From assembly GCA_030550235.1 (NCBI GenBank), contig JAUQPU010000001.1, positions 256,040 through 320,039 on the forward strand: a stretch of 64,000 nucleotides of DNA, in the 5' to 3' direction. Source of the DNA: Thermoproteota archaeon. Its GTDB lineage: Archaea > Thermoproteota > Nitrososphaeria_A > Caldarchaeales > Calditenuaceae. The notes beneath the pieces are model-generated. The model searched no databases. It worked only from the letters and a program-made list of their open reading frames with translations, and had not been told where the DNA came from. Below, piece by piece: positions 34,068 to 44,506 of this stretch. Every line of letters begins with the position of its first letter. The first letter of the stretch is position 1. A program made the position numbers and the translations under genes.

Positions 34068-36257
34068 ATGAGTAATTCGATTCAACCTGTGCATGAGTTG
34101 AGGTTGAGGGTGGCAGAAGCTAGGCAGAGGGATGTCGGCTACGGGATAGCTAGGATTGACAGGGAGGTGGGGGCCTCAGCAGGCCTCGCAACTGGTGATG
34201 TGATTGAGATTCGTGGGAAGAAGCTTGCTGTAGCTACTCTGTGGCTTGGGTATTTGGAAGAGGAGAAAGATATCATCAGGATAGACGGCTATATCAGGAA
34301 CAACGCTGGAGTATCGCTTAACGATTATGTGCTGGTAAGGAAGGCCCAGGTTAAGGAGGCCAAGCTAGTCACACTAGCACCCGTTAACAGCACCATAAAG
34401 CCCGATGAAAACTTCACAAAACTCGTCAAGAGCCGACTGATAGAGTATCCTGTTGTCCAAAAGAACATAGTTCCAGTCCTCTTCTTCGGCAACCTCTTCA
34501 ACTTCGCCGTTATACAGACAAGGCCTACTGGGGTCGTTAAAATCACCCCCAACACGAGAATAGTCATTCAGAGCCGTGCTGTTCAGGAGAAGTCGCTCAG
34601 CACCCATGTGACATATGAGGACATAGGCGGGCTTGAGGAGGAGATACAGAGGATCAGAGAGATGATTGAGCTTCCACTTAGATTCCCGGAGCTATTCCAG
34701 AGGCTCGGTATCGACCCGCCCAAAGGAGTCTTGCTCTACGGCCCTCCTGGGTGTGGAAAGACTTTATTGGCTAAGGCCGTGGCCACGGAGGCTGAGGCTA
34801 ACTTCATTTTGATCAACGGGCCGGAGATAATGAATAAGTATTATGGTGAGACGGAGGCCAAGCTTAGGGAGATATTTAGGAGGGCTGAAGAAGAGGCTCC
34901 CAGCATAATTTTCATCGACGAGATAGACGCTATCGCCCCTAAGAGGAGTGAGGTTACGGGGGAGGTGGAGAAGAGGGTTGTCGCCCAGCTTCTCGCCCTG
35001 ATGGACGGTCTTGAAAGCCGGGGGCAGGTTATAGTTATCGGCGCGACCAACAGACCAAATGCTCTGGACCCAGCTCTGAGGAGGCCTGGGCGTTTTGATA
35101 GGGAGATTGAGATTGGGATACCTGACAAGAAAGGAAGGAAGGAGATACTACAGATACATACAAGAGGTATGCCCTTGGCCTCTGATGTTGACCTTGAAAA
35201 GCTAGCCGAGATGACAAAGGGGTATACGGGGGCAGACATAGCTGCCCTCTGTAGGGAGGCTGCTATGAAGTGTATCAGGAGGATTCTTCCGAGCATCGAC
35301 TTTAACGAGGAGAGAATATCACCTGAGATTCTTAACTCGCTCGAGGTTACTATGAGGGATTTCCACGAGGCTTATAGGGAGATTACGCCAACGGCTCTGA
35401 GAGAGGTTGAGATTGAGACACCTACCATCCACTGGGAGGATGTAGGTGGATTGACAGAAGTGAAGCAGAGACTGATTGAGGCCATCGAGTGGCCTCTGAA
35501 GTATCCTGACAGGTTTGAGAGACTCGGCATCAGGCCCCCTAAGGGGATACTCCTCTACGGTCCCCCCGGATGCGGTAAGACACTACTGGCCAAGGCCGTC
35601 GCAACAGAGGCTGAGGCAAATTTCGTCACAATCAAGGGCCCCGAGATCTATTCAAAATGGGTCGGAGAGTCTGAGAAGGCGATAAGAGAGGTATTCAGAA
35701 AGGCCAGGCAGGCGGCGCCCTGCATAATATTCCTCGACGAGATCGAGACTATAGCCCCTAGGAAGGATATTCTGGACGATAGCTCGGGGGTAACGCACAG
35801 GGTTGCTAGCCAGCTATTGGCTGAGATGGACGGGATAGAGGAGTTGCGCGAGGTTGTTGTGATTGGGGCTACTAACAGGCCAGACTTAATGGACCCGTCG
35901 ATACTTCGCCCCGGCAGGTTTGATAGACTGATCTATGTCCCTCCCCCAGACGATAAGGGCAGATATGAGGTCCTGCGGATATATACTCGCTCTATGCCTC
36001 TGGCGCCAGATGTTGATTTACAGAAGCTCGCAGCCATGACAGAGGGGTACTCAGGCGCGGACCTAGAGTCGTTGTGCAGGGAGGCAGCCATGTCGGCCTT
36101 GAGAAGGGATAGGGACGTCCAGCAAGTATCTTGGAATGACTTCCAGGATGCTTTGAAGACTGTGAAGCCGAGCGTAACACCGACCATGCTTAAGGAGTAT
36201 GAGAAGGTCTCAGAGAATCTTCGCGGAGCCGAGAAGTCTCTGCCTATGTTTGGATAG
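34068..36257 (+). CDS. cdc48: AAA+ ATPase Cdc48/VAT (p97 homologue)
   Basis: A 729-residue protein with the N-terminal double-psi/beta-clam substrate domain (residues about 8-180) and two AAA modules. D1: [18 protein letters not shown] near residue 224, [15 protein letters not shown]2: the same Walker A near 497 and [14 protein letters not shown]. Arginine fingers lie in [12 protein letters not shown] and [11 protein letters not shown]. It unfolds proteins for the proteasome. The C-terminus lacks the longer HbYX-type tail (ends SLPMFG). A small gene starts 8 bases downstream. Confidence 0.95.
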   Translation: MSNSIQPVHELRLRVAEARQRDVGYGIARIDREVGASAGLATGDVIEIRGKKLAVATLWLGYLEEEKDIIRIDGYIRNNAGVSLNDYVLVRKAQVKEAKLVTLAPVNSTIKPDENFTKLVKSRLIEYPVVQKNIVPVLFFGNLFNFAVIQTRPTGVVKITPNTRIVIQSRAVQEKSLSTHVTYEDIGGLEEEIQRIREMIELPLRFPELFQRLGIDPPKGVLLYGPPGCGKTLLAKAVATEAEANFILINGPEIMNKYYGETEAKLREIFRRAEEEAPSIIFIDEIDAIAPKRSEVTGEVEKRVVAQLLALMDGLESRGQVIVIGATNRPNALDPALRRPGRFDREIEIGIPDKKGRKEILQIHTRGMPLASDVDLEKLAEMTKGYTGADIAALCREAAMKCIRRILPSIDFNEERISPEILNSLEVTMRDFHEAYREITPTALREVEIETPTIHWEDVGGLTEVKQRLIEAIEWPLKYPDRFERLGIRPPKGILLYGPPGCGKTLLAKAVATEAEANFVTIKGPEIYSKWVGESEKAIREVFRKARQAAPCIIFLDEIETIAPRKDILDDSSGVTHRVASQLLAEMDGIEELREVVVIGATNRPDLMDPSILRPGRFDRLIYVPPPDDKGRYEVLRIYTRSMPLAPDVDLQKLAAMTEGYSGADLESLCREAAMSALRRDRDVQQVSWNDFQDALKTVKPSVTPTMLKEYEKVSENLRGAEKSLPMFG

Positions 36258-36264
36258 ATTTATC

Positions 36265-36468
36265 ATGGACCTGCAGGACGTGGTGGAGATTCTGAGGCGA
36301 AACAACAACAAGATGATGGAGTCTGCGCTATTGGAGGCTCTGAACACTAGAGGTAGGGTGACGAGCGCTAAGGAGCTTAGAGATGCATTAATCGTGCTTG
36401 AGGTGCGGGGTGTCGTTAGGATTCACAGTCTCGATGAGGAGAGGAGACTCATCATGCTGCTCGAGTAG
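36265..36468 (+). CDS. Small winged-helix-like protein downstream of cdc48
   Basis: A 67-residue protein beginning MDLQDVVEILRRNNNK at the ATG at 36265, 8 bases after the cdc48 stop. The pattern of helix (MMESALLEALNTRG), helix (SAKELRDALIVLEVRG) and beta wing (VVRIHSLDEERRLIMLL) resembles a winged helix-turn-helix. Function unknown; co-transcription with cdc48 is likely. An in-frame start at 36199 inside cdc48 is possible but adds an unlikely sequence. Confidence 0.65.
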   Translation: MDLQDVVEILRRNNNKMMESALLEALNTRGRVTSAKELRDALIVLEVRGVVRIHSLDEERRLIMLLE

Positions 36469-36471
36469 GGA

Positions 36472-37509
36472 CTAGAGCAGCCAACGGTCCAGAGAGGTTG
36501 CCTTCCTCTTCTCGGAAAGTATCGACTCAACCTCGTTCAGCTCTTTTTCAACCCTCTCGGGGGAGAAGTCATGCTCGTCACAGAGTAGCCTGAGAACGGC
36601 TTCCCTATCTATGTCGCGCCAGACAAGCTCATAATCCTTTTTTACCTCAGGTTCGAGAAAGAGTCTCCTGACCTCTTCGATGTCTATGTCGATAGATTTG
36701 TTCAGCGCCTCTAACGCCTTTTCGACGACACCGTATTGCTTAACTATCTCGTATGCTCTTTTCGGCCCAACCCCCTTAACTCCTTCAAAGTAGTCTGTTC
36801 CTATCAGTATAGCCATCTCCACCAGATCCCTTCTACTGATTCCCAGCAAGTTGAGAAGCTTATCTGAGTAGACAACCTCAGGCTCAACTGTAACATACTC
36901 GTCTTTCCTTGGAAGTTTTCTCCTGCCAACTATTGAGAGGTTCCGCACAAGCCTAGGTGTCCCGAAGAGTATGGAGTCGTAGTCCTGTGAGGCTGATGCC
37001 CATGCATCACCGCGCATAGCCATGTAGGCTGCCTGGGCCTCGCCCTCTGAGGGCGCGATTACTGAAGGTATTCCCATCGCGTCTAGAAGCTTGATGGAGG
37101 TCTCGACCATGTATTTCTCTAGGGTGGCTGACTGTGTAGCGTATCTGCGCGCCTCCTCCGCCTGCCCTGCGGCTAAGGCCTCCTCGTACATCTTCTTAGC
37201 CTTCTCCCTCAGCTCTATCCTCTTCCTAATAGTCTCCCGCTTAAGTTGAGGCGGCTGCCCATCGAATACATACACTACTTTCATGCCGTTCTTGAGAAAG
37301 TTTGTTGTTCGGAAGAAGAGGCCGCTTAGGTGGCTTGTGACCCTCCCCTTCCTGTCCTGTAGTGGCCTTCCATCAGGGCCCCTAATTATCGAGAGGAACT
37401 GGTATAGTATGTTGTAGCCGTCGATTGCTATGGTCTTGTCTGACAGGTCTTTAAGCTGGACTGTCTGGACGGCTTCTGGAGGTATTAGGTCGCCAAGCTT
37501 TACTCCCAA
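36472..37509 (-). CDS. fen: Flap endonuclease FEN1
   Basis: A 345-residue structure-specific nuclease. The active-site acidic residues are visible in AIDGYNILYQFLSIIRG, YVFDGQPPQLKRE, PSEGEAQAAYMA, ASQDYDSILFGTPRLVRN and ILIGTDYFEGVKGVGPKRAYEIV (H2TH). The C-terminus SLDRWLL is a PCNA-binding PIP-type tail. It removes 5' flaps during Okazaki fragment maturation. It is convergent with the small gene after cdc48, 3 bases apart. Confidence 0.96.
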   Translation of the reverse strand: MGVKLGDLIPPEAVQTVQLKDLSDKTIAIDGYNILYQFLSIIRGPDGRPLQDRKGRVTSHLSGLFFRTTNFLKNGMKVVYVFDGQPPQLKRETIRKRIELREKAKKMYEEALAAGQAEEARRYATQSATLEKYMVETSIKLLDAMGIPSVIAPSEGEAQAAYMAMRGDAWASASQDYDSILFGTPRLVRNLSIVGRRKLPRKDEYVTVEPEVVYSDKLLNLLGISRRDLVEMAILIGTDYFEGVKGVGPKRAYEIVKQYGVVEKALEALNKSIDIDIEEVRRLFLEPEVKKDYELVWRDIDREAVLRLLCDEHDFSPERVEKELNEVESILSEKRKATSLDRWLL

Positions 37510-37586
37510 GCCACATCTAAATACTATGAGACTCTGAAGGTGGATAAATCTTTCTCTAATAGCCTGTGATTAACCCCATACACCCT

Positions 37587-38645
37587 TCAACGGGCATGGA
37601 CTTTGATATCCGCTACCAGGAGACTCCTCGTTGGTGAGATGGGTTTAAGCCTCTTGACTCTTGCCTCGCAAGATGCTCCTAGATTAGAGACTCTCTCCTG
37701 GATCTTTAAACGCCAGTCCTCCGGGTCCTCTGCGAATCCGTATAGATGTATTGTGCCTCCTATCTTTAGTATTTCGAGGGCGGTGTTGAGGAAGCTGAAG
37801 GGGTCTGACGGATAGTTCATGACTATTCTGTCGACTTTTATCTGGTTACCCGTGAATACTGTCCTGCAGTCCTCGTGGAATGGTGTAACTCTATCTGCAA
37901 CCTTGTTAATCTCGATATTTCTGAGCAACAGATTGTAGGCATCCGCGTTAATCTCTGAGGCGAATACTCTGGCTCCAGCGTGTTTTGCTATTGTTATCGA
38001 GAAGGGCCCCACTCCAGCGAACATATCGGCCACCACCTCATCACTCCCAGTCAGCTTCGCTATCCTCATCCTCTCACCCGCAAGCCTGGGGCTGAAGTAG
38101 ACCCTCTCTAAGTCTACAACGAATATACAACCGTTCTCCCTGTGGGTTGTCATTGTCCGCCTCTCACCTGCGAGATGCCTCAGCCCCCTGGTTCTATAGA
38201 CTCCACTTACCGGCCCAGCCTCTGCGAGAACTACCTTCACAGAGGGATTAACCAGCATTATCGCGTCACCTATCAGCCGCATAATCGTCTCAAGTCCCTT
38301 TGGGATATGCACCACTGCTATGTCCCCCACAATATCGTATGAGGAGGGGAGCTTCTTGAGGTAGATAGGGCTGACTACGCCTGAAAGCGCCTCTCTAATG
38401 CTTCTCGGAGCCAACGGCCTCTCGTGGAACTCCTCCTCTACCACCACCGCCCCTAGCTCTGGCGGGATTATTTCCAAGGAGAAATTCGCATCGAGTTTAA
38501 GGGGGAAGACAACTCTATCCTCCCTTTTCAAGACTTGGAGAGAATATTCAAGATATCCCCCCTTTTTCAAGAGCTCTCTAACCCTCTCAGCAAACCTTGA
38601 GGGAGCTGAGACGCCCAGTCTCCTTACCCGACCACTGTTAGGCAT
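37587..38645 (-). CDS. trm5: tRNA (guanine-37-N1)-methyltransferase Trm5
   Basis: A 352-residue SAM-dependent methyltransferase: YDIVGDIAVVHIPKG (D1/D2 region), the hallmark GVYRTRGLRHLAG, SAM motif DMFAGVGPFSITIAKHAGARVFASEIN near residue 217 and MNYPSDPFSFL (the NPPS-like catalytic motif). It methylates G37 next to the anticodon to prevent frameshifts. The start overlaps the upstream GTPase stop by 8 bases. Confidence 0.93.
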   Translation of the reverse strand: MPNSGRVRRLGVSAPSRFAERVRELLKKGGYLEYSLQVLKREDRVVFPLKLDANFSLEIIPPELGAVVVEEEFHERPLAPRSIREALSGVVSPIYLKKLPSSYDIVGDIAVVHIPKGLETIMRLIGDAIMLVNPSVKVVLAEAGPVSGVYRTRGLRHLAGERRTMTTHRENGCIFVVDLERVYFSPRLAGERMRIAKLTGSDEVVADMFAGVGPFSITIAKHAGARVFASEINADAYNLLLRNIEINKVADRVTPFHEDCRTVFTGNQIKVDRIVMNYPSDPFSFLNTALEILKIGGTIHLYGFAEDPEDWRLKIQERVSNLGASCEARVKRLKPISPTRSLLVADIKVHAR

Positions 38646-40212
38646 ATCTCAATATTCTCTTGATTACGCCTATCCCCTTTGTCCGCCCCTCCCTCAGGAC
38701 AAATCTGTCTTGTGGGTAGACAAGCATCGGGCTATACTTGAACTCGAGTATGGCGTTGCCCTGCTCCCCAGGCCTCACGTATTCTCTGTCGAGGTCCACG
38801 ATCTTGACGCTCTGTGATATTGTATGGCATTGCATGACCGGTTCATAGCCTGGGGCGAATCTGCTCGGATTATTGAGAACAAGGACTTCGGCCTCGAAGC
38901 TCCATACAGCGCGCGGGGCGAGCTCCTCCTCGCAGAGAACCATCCCCCTACGTATCTCGCTGTGGGCTACACCCCTGATAGCTACTCCCACGACATAGCC
39001 CGCGACAGCCTCCTCAATGCGGGCGTGATGAACCTCTATGCTCTTAGCCTTAATCCTCTTGAATCCACCGTCTGGGTAGGGGCCTAGGAGGAGCTCGGAG
39101 CCCGCCCTCAGCCTCCCCTGCCTCACGGTGCCTGAGACAACGCTCCCGACGCCTTCAATGTCATATATCCTGTCGATGTAGAGGAGGAAGGGCCTGTCCA
39201 GTGGCTTCTCCCTCTCTGGAAGCAGTGCTAGGATCCTGTAGAGGTTTTCAAATCCCTCGAGGCTCCTAGCTGAGACCTCTAGGATGGGAACGACTAGCCC
39301 TGTCTTGTCGTATACCAAGTCGACGTCTGAGGAGTCGCGTATGAGGAAGGGTACCCTGCCAACCCGTTTCAGGAGCTGTGATACTGCCTCCCTAACCTCC
39401 ACAACCCTGCCTGGAGAGACCTTATCCTTCTTCGTTATACAGACTATTACTGGGACATTTAGGCCGAGCATAATTCCCAAGTGTTCTCGCGTAAGATGTG
39501 TGACCCCGTCATCAGCAGCCACGACCAGTATTCCATAGTCCACCTCCTGTCCCACAAGCCCTCTGATCGTGGTCCTCAGCCAGGGCTCATGCCCTACTGT
39601 GTCTACAAAGCTAATCAGCTTGTCGCTCTCCTCCACAATCCTAGCTCTCTCCAGCTTGTCAAGGGGGTTACTCATGGTGAGGGGTTTACCGTCCTTTATG
39701 CCTAGGACCGCTAGGTGTATATCGGCTGATAGGTTTCTCTCAACCTCGTGGGGTAGAGTGTCCAGGTAGAGCCATTTTTTACCATCATCGGGCTGGTTCG
39801 TCAGGAGGCAGGCTATTAGCGTCGACTTGCCGTGGTTGACATGCCCCGCCACCGCCACAGTGACATGGGGCTTTGCGACCGTGGGGAGAGACTCTATCAC
39901 AACCTTAGCGATCAGCCCCTTCTCAGTCTCGAACCTCTCCACCCTCTTGACCCTGGAGCTGCTCTCCGCAGCAACAGCTGAAAGGACAGAGAGGCTCATC
40001 TCTAGCTCGTACTCGCTCAGACCCACAACAATCCCATCATCATTAACTCCCAAGAGGTATACGGCGACGCCGCCCCCCTCTAGCAGGTGAGATCTGAGCT
40101 GTGTGCTTAGCTGCTGCCTTCTCTCAGGCTTCAGATGAACGAGAGGGATGAGCCTCTCCTTAAACTCGATGTGCTGTCCTTCATTGGGCGGCAGCTTAAT
40201 GTGTCTCGACAC
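38638..40212 (-). CDS. GTPBP1/GTPBP2-like translational GTPase
   Basis: A 524-residue protein with an N-terminal domain (residues about 1-110) followed by an EF-Tu-like G domain: G1 GHVNHGKSTLIACLL, G3 DTVGHEPWLRTTI, G4 CITKKDKV, then domains II and III (LYIDRIYDIEGVGSVVSGTV; RFVLREGRTKGIGVIKRIL). The G1 motif has Asn where GHVDHGKS is usual. Eukaryotic GTPBP1/2 act on ribosomes and mRNA turnover; the archaeal role is not established. It overlaps trm5 by 8 bases and abuts ogt. Confidence 0.9.
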   Translation of the reverse strand: MSRHIKLPPNEGQHIEFKERLIPLVHLKPERRQQLSTQLRSHLLEGGGVAVYLLGVNDDGIVVGLSEYELEMSLSVLSAVAAESSSRVKRVERFETEKGLIAKVVIESLPTVAKPHVTVAVAGHVNHGKSTLIACLLTNQPDDGKKWLYLDTLPHEVERNLSADIHLAVLGIKDGKPLTMSNPLDKLERARIVEESDKLISFVDTVGHEPWLRTTIRGLVGQEVDYGILVVAADDGVTHLTREHLGIMLGLNVPVIVCITKKDKVSPGRVVEVREAVSQLLKRVGRVPFLIRDSSDVDLVYDKTGLVVPILEVSARSLEGFENLYRILALLPEREKPLDRPFLLYIDRIYDIEGVGSVVSGTVRQGRLRAGSELLLGPYPDGGFKRIKAKSIEVHHARIEEAVAGYVVGVAIRGVAHSEIRRGMVLCEEELAPRAVWSFEAEVLVLNNPSRFAPGYEPVMQCHTISQSVKIVDLDREYVRPGEQGNAILEFKYSPMLVYPQDRFVLREGRTKGIGVIKRILRYA

Positions 40213-40213
40213 T

Positions 40214-40786
40214 CTATCTGTCAGAGTATCGAGGCGGATTTAGTTTTATCGTAGCCTCGGCCCCGAGGTGCACCGACTCATGCGTCAAAAGCTTCTTCTT
40301 AAGGGTGAGACCTGCTGAAAACCCTCCGAGCCCCCCATCCGCCTCTACGACCCTGTGACATGGGACAACGAGCATAAGATGATTCACCGATAAGGCCCTC
40401 CCAACTGGCCTGGGAGATGCGCATCCAATCTCACCCGCAACCCAAGAGTAGCTCCTCGTGGAGCCGTAAGGTATCTCCATTGTCTTCCGCCAGACCCTAA
40501 TCTGGAAATCTGTGCCAAAGAAAGCAACAGGAAGCCTAAACTCCCTCCTCACTCCAGCTAAATACTCCACTAACTGGGCCTCAGCCTCAACGACTAGCCC
40601 TCCGCCCCCATCAAGAGGGGGAGAGAGGCCCATTGCCCTCAGAAAACTCGCCGCACCCCCACGCCCCACACCAACATAGAGCAAATGATCCTCGCTCGCC
40701 GCAACCTCAACAACCCCAAGCCAAGATCTAATGGAGCGTAGGAGAGTCTTCACGGCCAGCCCAAACGAAGGATCACCCCACCACAT
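40214..40786 (-). CDS. ogt: Methylated-DNA--protein-cysteine methyltransferase
   Basis: A 190-residue suicide DNA repair protein. The active-site MLVVPCHRVVEADGGLGGFSAG carries the acceptor Cys, and the helix-turn-helix IPYGSTRSYSWVAGEIGCASPRPVGRALSVN precedes it. It removes O6-alkyl groups from guanine. The gene ends 2 bases before the GTPBP1-like gene and is divergent from the dehydrogenase 29 bases away, so their promoters overlap. Confidence 0.94.
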   Translation of the reverse strand: MWWGDPSFGLAVKTLLRSIRSWLGVVEVAASEDHLLYVGVGRGGAASFLRAMGLSPPLDGGGGLVVEAEAQLVEYLAGVRREFRLPVAFFGTDFQIRVWRKTMEIPYGSTRSYSWVAGEIGCASPRPVGRALSVNHLMLVVPCHRVVEADGGLGGFSAGLTLKKKLLTHESVHLGAEATIKLNPPRYSDR

Positions 40787-40815
40787 ATTAATAGTCTCGG
40801 CACCGCATCATACCT

Positions 40816-41727
40816 GTGGCCAAGATCGGCTTTATCGGGCTAGGCTTGATGGGGAGGCCGATGGCTAAGAGACTCCTAGCAGCTGGGCATGAGTTGAGGG
40901 TGTTTAATAGGAGCCGGCCGCCTGTCGATGAGCTTGTCAGGCTTGGGGCCGAGGCTGCCAACTCGCCTATGGGAGCTGCGAGAGGCTCAGACTACACAAT
41001 ATTGATGCTTCCAGACTCCAAGGATGTTCGCGGTGTTGTGCTGGGTGGGAGTGGAGTGGAGCAGGGTGCTGTAGCGGGCTCGGTCGTGATAGATATGTCG
41101 ACCATCTCGCCTGCGACTGAGCGGGAGATATACGAGGCCCTGAAGAAGAGAGGTGTAGGATACTTGGACGCCCCTGTTACAGGAGGGACGATAGGCGCTG
41201 AGCGCGGAACCCTCGTGATAATGGTTGGAGGTGATTATGAAGTCTTCAAGTCAGCCGAACCAATCCTATCAGTTCTTGGACAGAAAATAGTCTATATGGG
41301 CCCAAGCGGCTCCGGCCAGTTGACAAAGCTCTGCAACCAGATCTCAGTAGCATTATCCCTCCTGGGTACCTGCGAGGCTCTACTCCTCGCCTCAAAGGTT
41401 GGCCTAGACCTTTCGAAGGTTATAGATGTAATCTCCACAGGCGCGGGCTCATCATGGCAGCTCGCCAACCTAGGGCCAAGAATAGTCGAGGGAGACTATA
41501 GGCCGGGGTTTAAGGCAGAACACCTCCTCAAGGACCTGCGCATAACACTTGAGATCAGTCAAGACCACTCACTACCTCTTCTAGGCACAGGTCTAATGCA
41601 TCAACTCTTCAAGTCCCTAGTAGCCAGAGGAGATGGCGCACTGGGTACTCAGGCCGTGGCTAAAATACTTGAGGAGCTGGCTGGCCACAAAATATCAAAG
41701 TCATCTAGGGGCGCGGAGGAATCTTAG
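40816..41727 (+). CDS. 3-hydroxyisobutyrate dehydrogenase/tartronate semialdehyde reductase family protein
   Basis: A 303-residue beta-hydroxyacid dehydrogenase: KIGFIGLGLMGRPMAKRLLAAGHEL, VIDMSTISPATE, YLDAPVTGGTIGAERGTL and the catalytic-Lys motif GSGQLTKLCNQI. It uses NAD(P); substrates in the family include 3-hydroxyisobutyrate, tartronate semialdehyde and succinic semialdehyde, not separable here. Start is GTG. The 3' end overlaps the convergent TatD gene by 27 bases. Confidence 0.88.
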   Translation: MAKIGFIGLGLMGRPMAKRLLAAGHELRVFNRSRPPVDELVRLGAEAANSPMGAARGSDYTILMLPDSKDVRGVVLGGSGVEQGAVAGSVVIDMSTISPATEREIYEALKKRGVGYLDAPVTGGTIGAERGTLVIMVGGDYEVFKSAEPILSVLGQKIVYMGPSGSGQLTKLCNQISVALSLLGTCEALLLASKVGLDLSKVIDVISTGAGSSWQLANLGPRIVEGDYRPGFKAEHLLKDLRITLEISQDHSLPLLGTGLMHQLFKSLVARGDGALGTQAVAKILEELAGHKISKSSRGAEES

Positions 41728-42432
41728 ATAATTCGCGTAGACTATTTCCGAAGCCTCCTCCACCGATAGCTTCTTGACGCTTGCAATTGTTTTGAGAAGA
41801 TTTCCTAGGCTTTTTGGGCTTAGGTTAAGCCCCCTATAGCTATAGGGGCCGTCGCTCTCTGTCAAGATGATGTCCATATCAGCTTCTTGAAGTATCTTCA
41901 TGTGCTTCTGCTGAATAATCACAGAGGGGTTAATGGAGATGAAATAATTCGCATCCTTAATATCTTTCAAGAGCTCTATCGGCCCGGTATACCAGTGTAG
42001 GAGGAGGGACTTGACGCCTACGCGTATGCAAGATTTAACCACGTCCTCCCACGCCCCGAGGGCGTGAACATTCAATGGATATCCCCTCTCCGTAGCAAGC
42101 TCGCATAGCTCGTTGAAGATCTTCAACTGCTCTTTAAGTGGCGCCCTAGCATATCTGAGGTCGACGCCGACCTCCCCAAGGCCCGCGACACCTCCGTGGA
42201 CCGCTAGCTCCTTTATACCTTTGAGCTCTCCATTTTTCTTGTGGAGATTCCAGGGATGGAGCCCTATGAAGGGGTCGATATTCTTGGACTGTCTCGACAG
42301 CTCCAGTGTGGCCTTGGATGACTCGAGATCCATAGCCACACCGGCTATCCTGATGTTGCCGAAACTTCTAATCTCCTCTACACTATACTCACTGACGTGG
42401 CAGTGGGCGTCTACTAGGACTACCTCACTCAT
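41701..42432 (-). CDS. TatD-family metal-dependent hydrolase
   Basis: A 243-residue TIM-barrel hydrolase with the metal ligands DAHCHVSEY (His-x-His), LGEVGVDLRY (Glu), PLNVHALG (His), LLHWYTG (His) and LTESDGPY (Asp). Family members are DNases or unassigned hydrolases. The ATG overlaps the pyrG stop by one base (TAATG), so it is co-translated with CTP synthase. Confidence 0.88.
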   Translation of the reverse strand: MSEVVLVDAHCHVSEYSVEEIRSFGNIRIAGVAMDLESSKATLELSRQSKNIDPFIGLHPWNLHKKNGELKGIKELAVHGGVAGLGEVGVDLRYARAPLKEQLKIFNELCELATERGYPLNVHALGAWEDVVKSCIRVGVKSLLLHWYTGPIELLKDIKDANYFISINPSVIIQQKHMKILQEADMDIILTESDGPYSYRGLNLSPKSLGNLLKTIASVKKLSVEEASEIVYANYLRFLRAPR

Positions 42433-44054
42433 TACACCTTAACCTCGACGCCTTTTATTTTAACCTCGGCAAGTGAAGAAGCAATCAATCCTCGGAAGAC
42501 AGGCTCCGGCTTCCCTGGCCTAGACTTAAACTCTGGATGGTATTGCGTAGCTATGAAGTATTTCTTCGTGGGGAGCTCTATTATCTCAACTCGCCCCCCA
42601 TCCGTTGACATGCCTGAGAATACTAGTCCGGCCTCCAGCAGCTTTTCGTGGTATGCCGGGTTTACCTCATACCTGTGCCGGTGCCTCTGATGGATTAGTT
42701 CCGAGCCATATAGTGTATAGGCGAGTGTGCCCTTCTTGATGGATATGGGTAGGGAGCCGAGGCGCATCGTCCCGCCCTTCTGCTCCACGCCAACCTGCTC
42801 CGGCATGAGATCTATCACAGGGTGTGGAGTCTCCGGGTCATGTTCTGTCGAGTTCGCGCCCTCAAGGCCAAGCACATTTCTAGCAAACTCAACGATGGCC
42901 ATCTGGAGGCCAAAGCAGATCCCGAGGAAGGGCTTATTCTGAGTCCTAGCGAGGTTTATCGCCAATATCTTGCCCTCAGAACCCCGCCTCCCAAAGCCGC
43001 CGGGTACAAGAACCCCATCAGCCTCCTCAAGCTTAGAGACCTCCTTGATGTCGTCGCGCTCTACCTTCTCAGCGTCAACCCAGAGGATCTCGAGGCGTGC
43101 ATTTTCATAAGAGGCAGCATGTTTGAGAGCCTCCTTAATGCTAACGTATGAGTCGGTCAAGGCCGTGTATTTTCCGCAGACAGCTATCTTTACCAATGGG
43201 CCGTTTGACTTGAAAGTCTCGACTATCCTACGCCACTCAGACAAGTCGGGCTTAAAATTCCCAAGCTCTAGATGTTTAGCAATATAGTCTCCGAGCCCCT
43301 GCTCATCCAAAATAAGGGGAACTTCATAGATTACTGGGGTGTCGTAGGAGCAGAAGACTGCCTCCTTCGGCAGAGTGCCGAAGAGGGCTATCTTCCTCTT
43401 GGTTGGCTCGTCAATCATTCTCTCGCTCCTGGCCACTATTATGTCAGGCTGTATTCCAGCCCTCCTCAGCTCGTTTACACTGTGCTGAAGAGCCTTTGTC
43501 TTAAACTCGCCTGTAGTTTTGAGGTCTATGACGAGAGAGACGTGGACAAAGAGGGTCTTCTCCTCAAGCTTCATCTGCCTAGCCGCCTCGTAGAAGGGCT
43601 GGGCCTCAATGTCCCCAACAGTCCCGCCAATCTCCACTATAATTATGTCAGCCCCTCTTCTCTCACCCACCAGTCTAATTCTCCGCTTAATCTCGTCAGT
43701 CACATGAGTGACGATCTGGACACATTGGCCAAGGTATTCTCCAGCCCTCTCCCTCCGTATGACCTCCTGAAAGACCTGCCCTGTCGTGAGGTTATTCCAC
43801 CTGCTCATCGGAATATCAAGAAATCTTTCATACCACCCGAGGTCCAGGTCTGTCTCGCCGCCATCATCAGTCACGAAGACCTCGCCGTGACTGTAGGGAT
43901 TTAAAGTGCCGGCATCAACGTTGACATATGGGTCTATCTTCAGGAAATCCACACTATAGCCTCGTGACTGGAGTATCTTCCCAATCGAGGCGGCAACAGT
44001 TCCCTTACCTACTGAGGATATGACGCCTCCCGTGACGAAGATGTATTTCGGCAC
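42432..44054 (-). CDS. pyrG: CTP synthase
   Basis: A 540-residue enzyme of normal length. The synthase domain opens [25 protein letters not shown] and has [23 protein letters not shown]. The C-terminal glutaminase has the nucleophile loop [12 protein letters not shown], and [12 protein letters not shown] supplies His and Glu. It makes CTP from UTP, ATP and glutamine. A TATA-like GCTATAATAA lies about 25 bases upstream of the start at 44054. Partner in the nucleotide pathway with the cytidylate kinase in this window. Confidence 0.97.
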   Translation of the reverse strand: MPKYIFVTGGVISSVGKGTVAASIGKILQSRGYSVDFLKIDPYVNVDAGTLNPYSHGEVFVTDDGGETDLDLGWYERFLDIPMSRWNNLTTGQVFQEVIRRERAGEYLGQCVQIVTHVTDEIKRRIRLVGERRGADIIIVEIGGTVGDIEAQPFYEAARQMKLEEKTLFVHVSLVIDLKTTGEFKTKALQHSVNELRRAGIQPDIIVARSERMIDEPTKRKIALFGTLPKEAVFCSYDTPVIYEVPLILDEQGLGDYIAKHLELGNFKPDLSEWRRIVETFKSNGPLVKIAVCGKYTALTDSYVSIKEALKHAASYENARLEILWVDAEKVERDDIKEVSKLEEADGVLVPGGFGRRGSEGKILAINLARTQNKPFLGICFGLQMAIVEFARNVLGLEGANSTEHDPETPHPVIDLMPEQVGVEQKGGTMRLGSLPISIKKGTLAYTLYGSELIHQRHRHRYEVNPAYHEKLLEAGLVFSGMSTDGGRVEIIELPTKKYFIATQYHPEFKSRPGKPEPVFRGLIASSLAEVKIKGVEVKV

Positions 44055-44126
44055 ATAGAAAATAGCATCTGGCGTTATTATAGCTTTTGCCCGCTTAAGC
44101 GAATCTAATAATACCTCTTTGGGGCG

Positions 44127-44468
44127 TTATGGCTCCTCGAGGTAGATGTCTTCGCCTTGTATTTTGACGTTATAGGTCTTGAGGCGAGGGATTGAGTCTG
44201 GAGGCTCGCCCTCCGGGCCCTCCACCACCGAGCCGTCCGTGAGCCTAAACCTTGCCCCGTGGAGCGGGCACATGATAATGTCGCCCTCTAGGACGCCGAG
44301 GCTGAGGTCACCCTCCTCATGCGTACACCATACATCAGTTACGTATACGTTGCCGCCGACTCTCGCCACCAGCACTTCTCTCCCCCTAAGATCCACCCTG
44401 ACCACACCATCCTCCGGTACTTCCCGTAAGCTGCAGACTCGGACCAGCACATAGAAAACCTTGCTCAC
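44127..44468 (-). CDS. Rieske-type [2Fe-2S] ferredoxin
   Basis: A 113-residue protein with both Rieske ligand pairs: C-T-H in VWCTHEEGDLSLG and C-P-L-H in IIMCPLHGARFRLTDG, spaced about 17 residues. The small soluble size and lack of a membrane helix point to a ferredoxin component or the electron carrier of a non-heme oxygenase rather than a cytochrome bc1 subunit. Partner not identified; the next gene upstream encodes an unassigned protein. Confidence 0.9.
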   Translation of the reverse strand: MSKVFYVLVRVCSLREVPEDGVVRVDLRGREVLVARVGGNVYVTDVWCTHEEGDLSLGVLEGDIIMCPLHGARFRLTDGSVVEGPEGEPPDSIPRLKTYNVKIQGEDIYLEEP

Positions 44469-44506
44469 GAATTACTAAAACCTTACATGTCGCAACGAGT
44501 TTGGAG

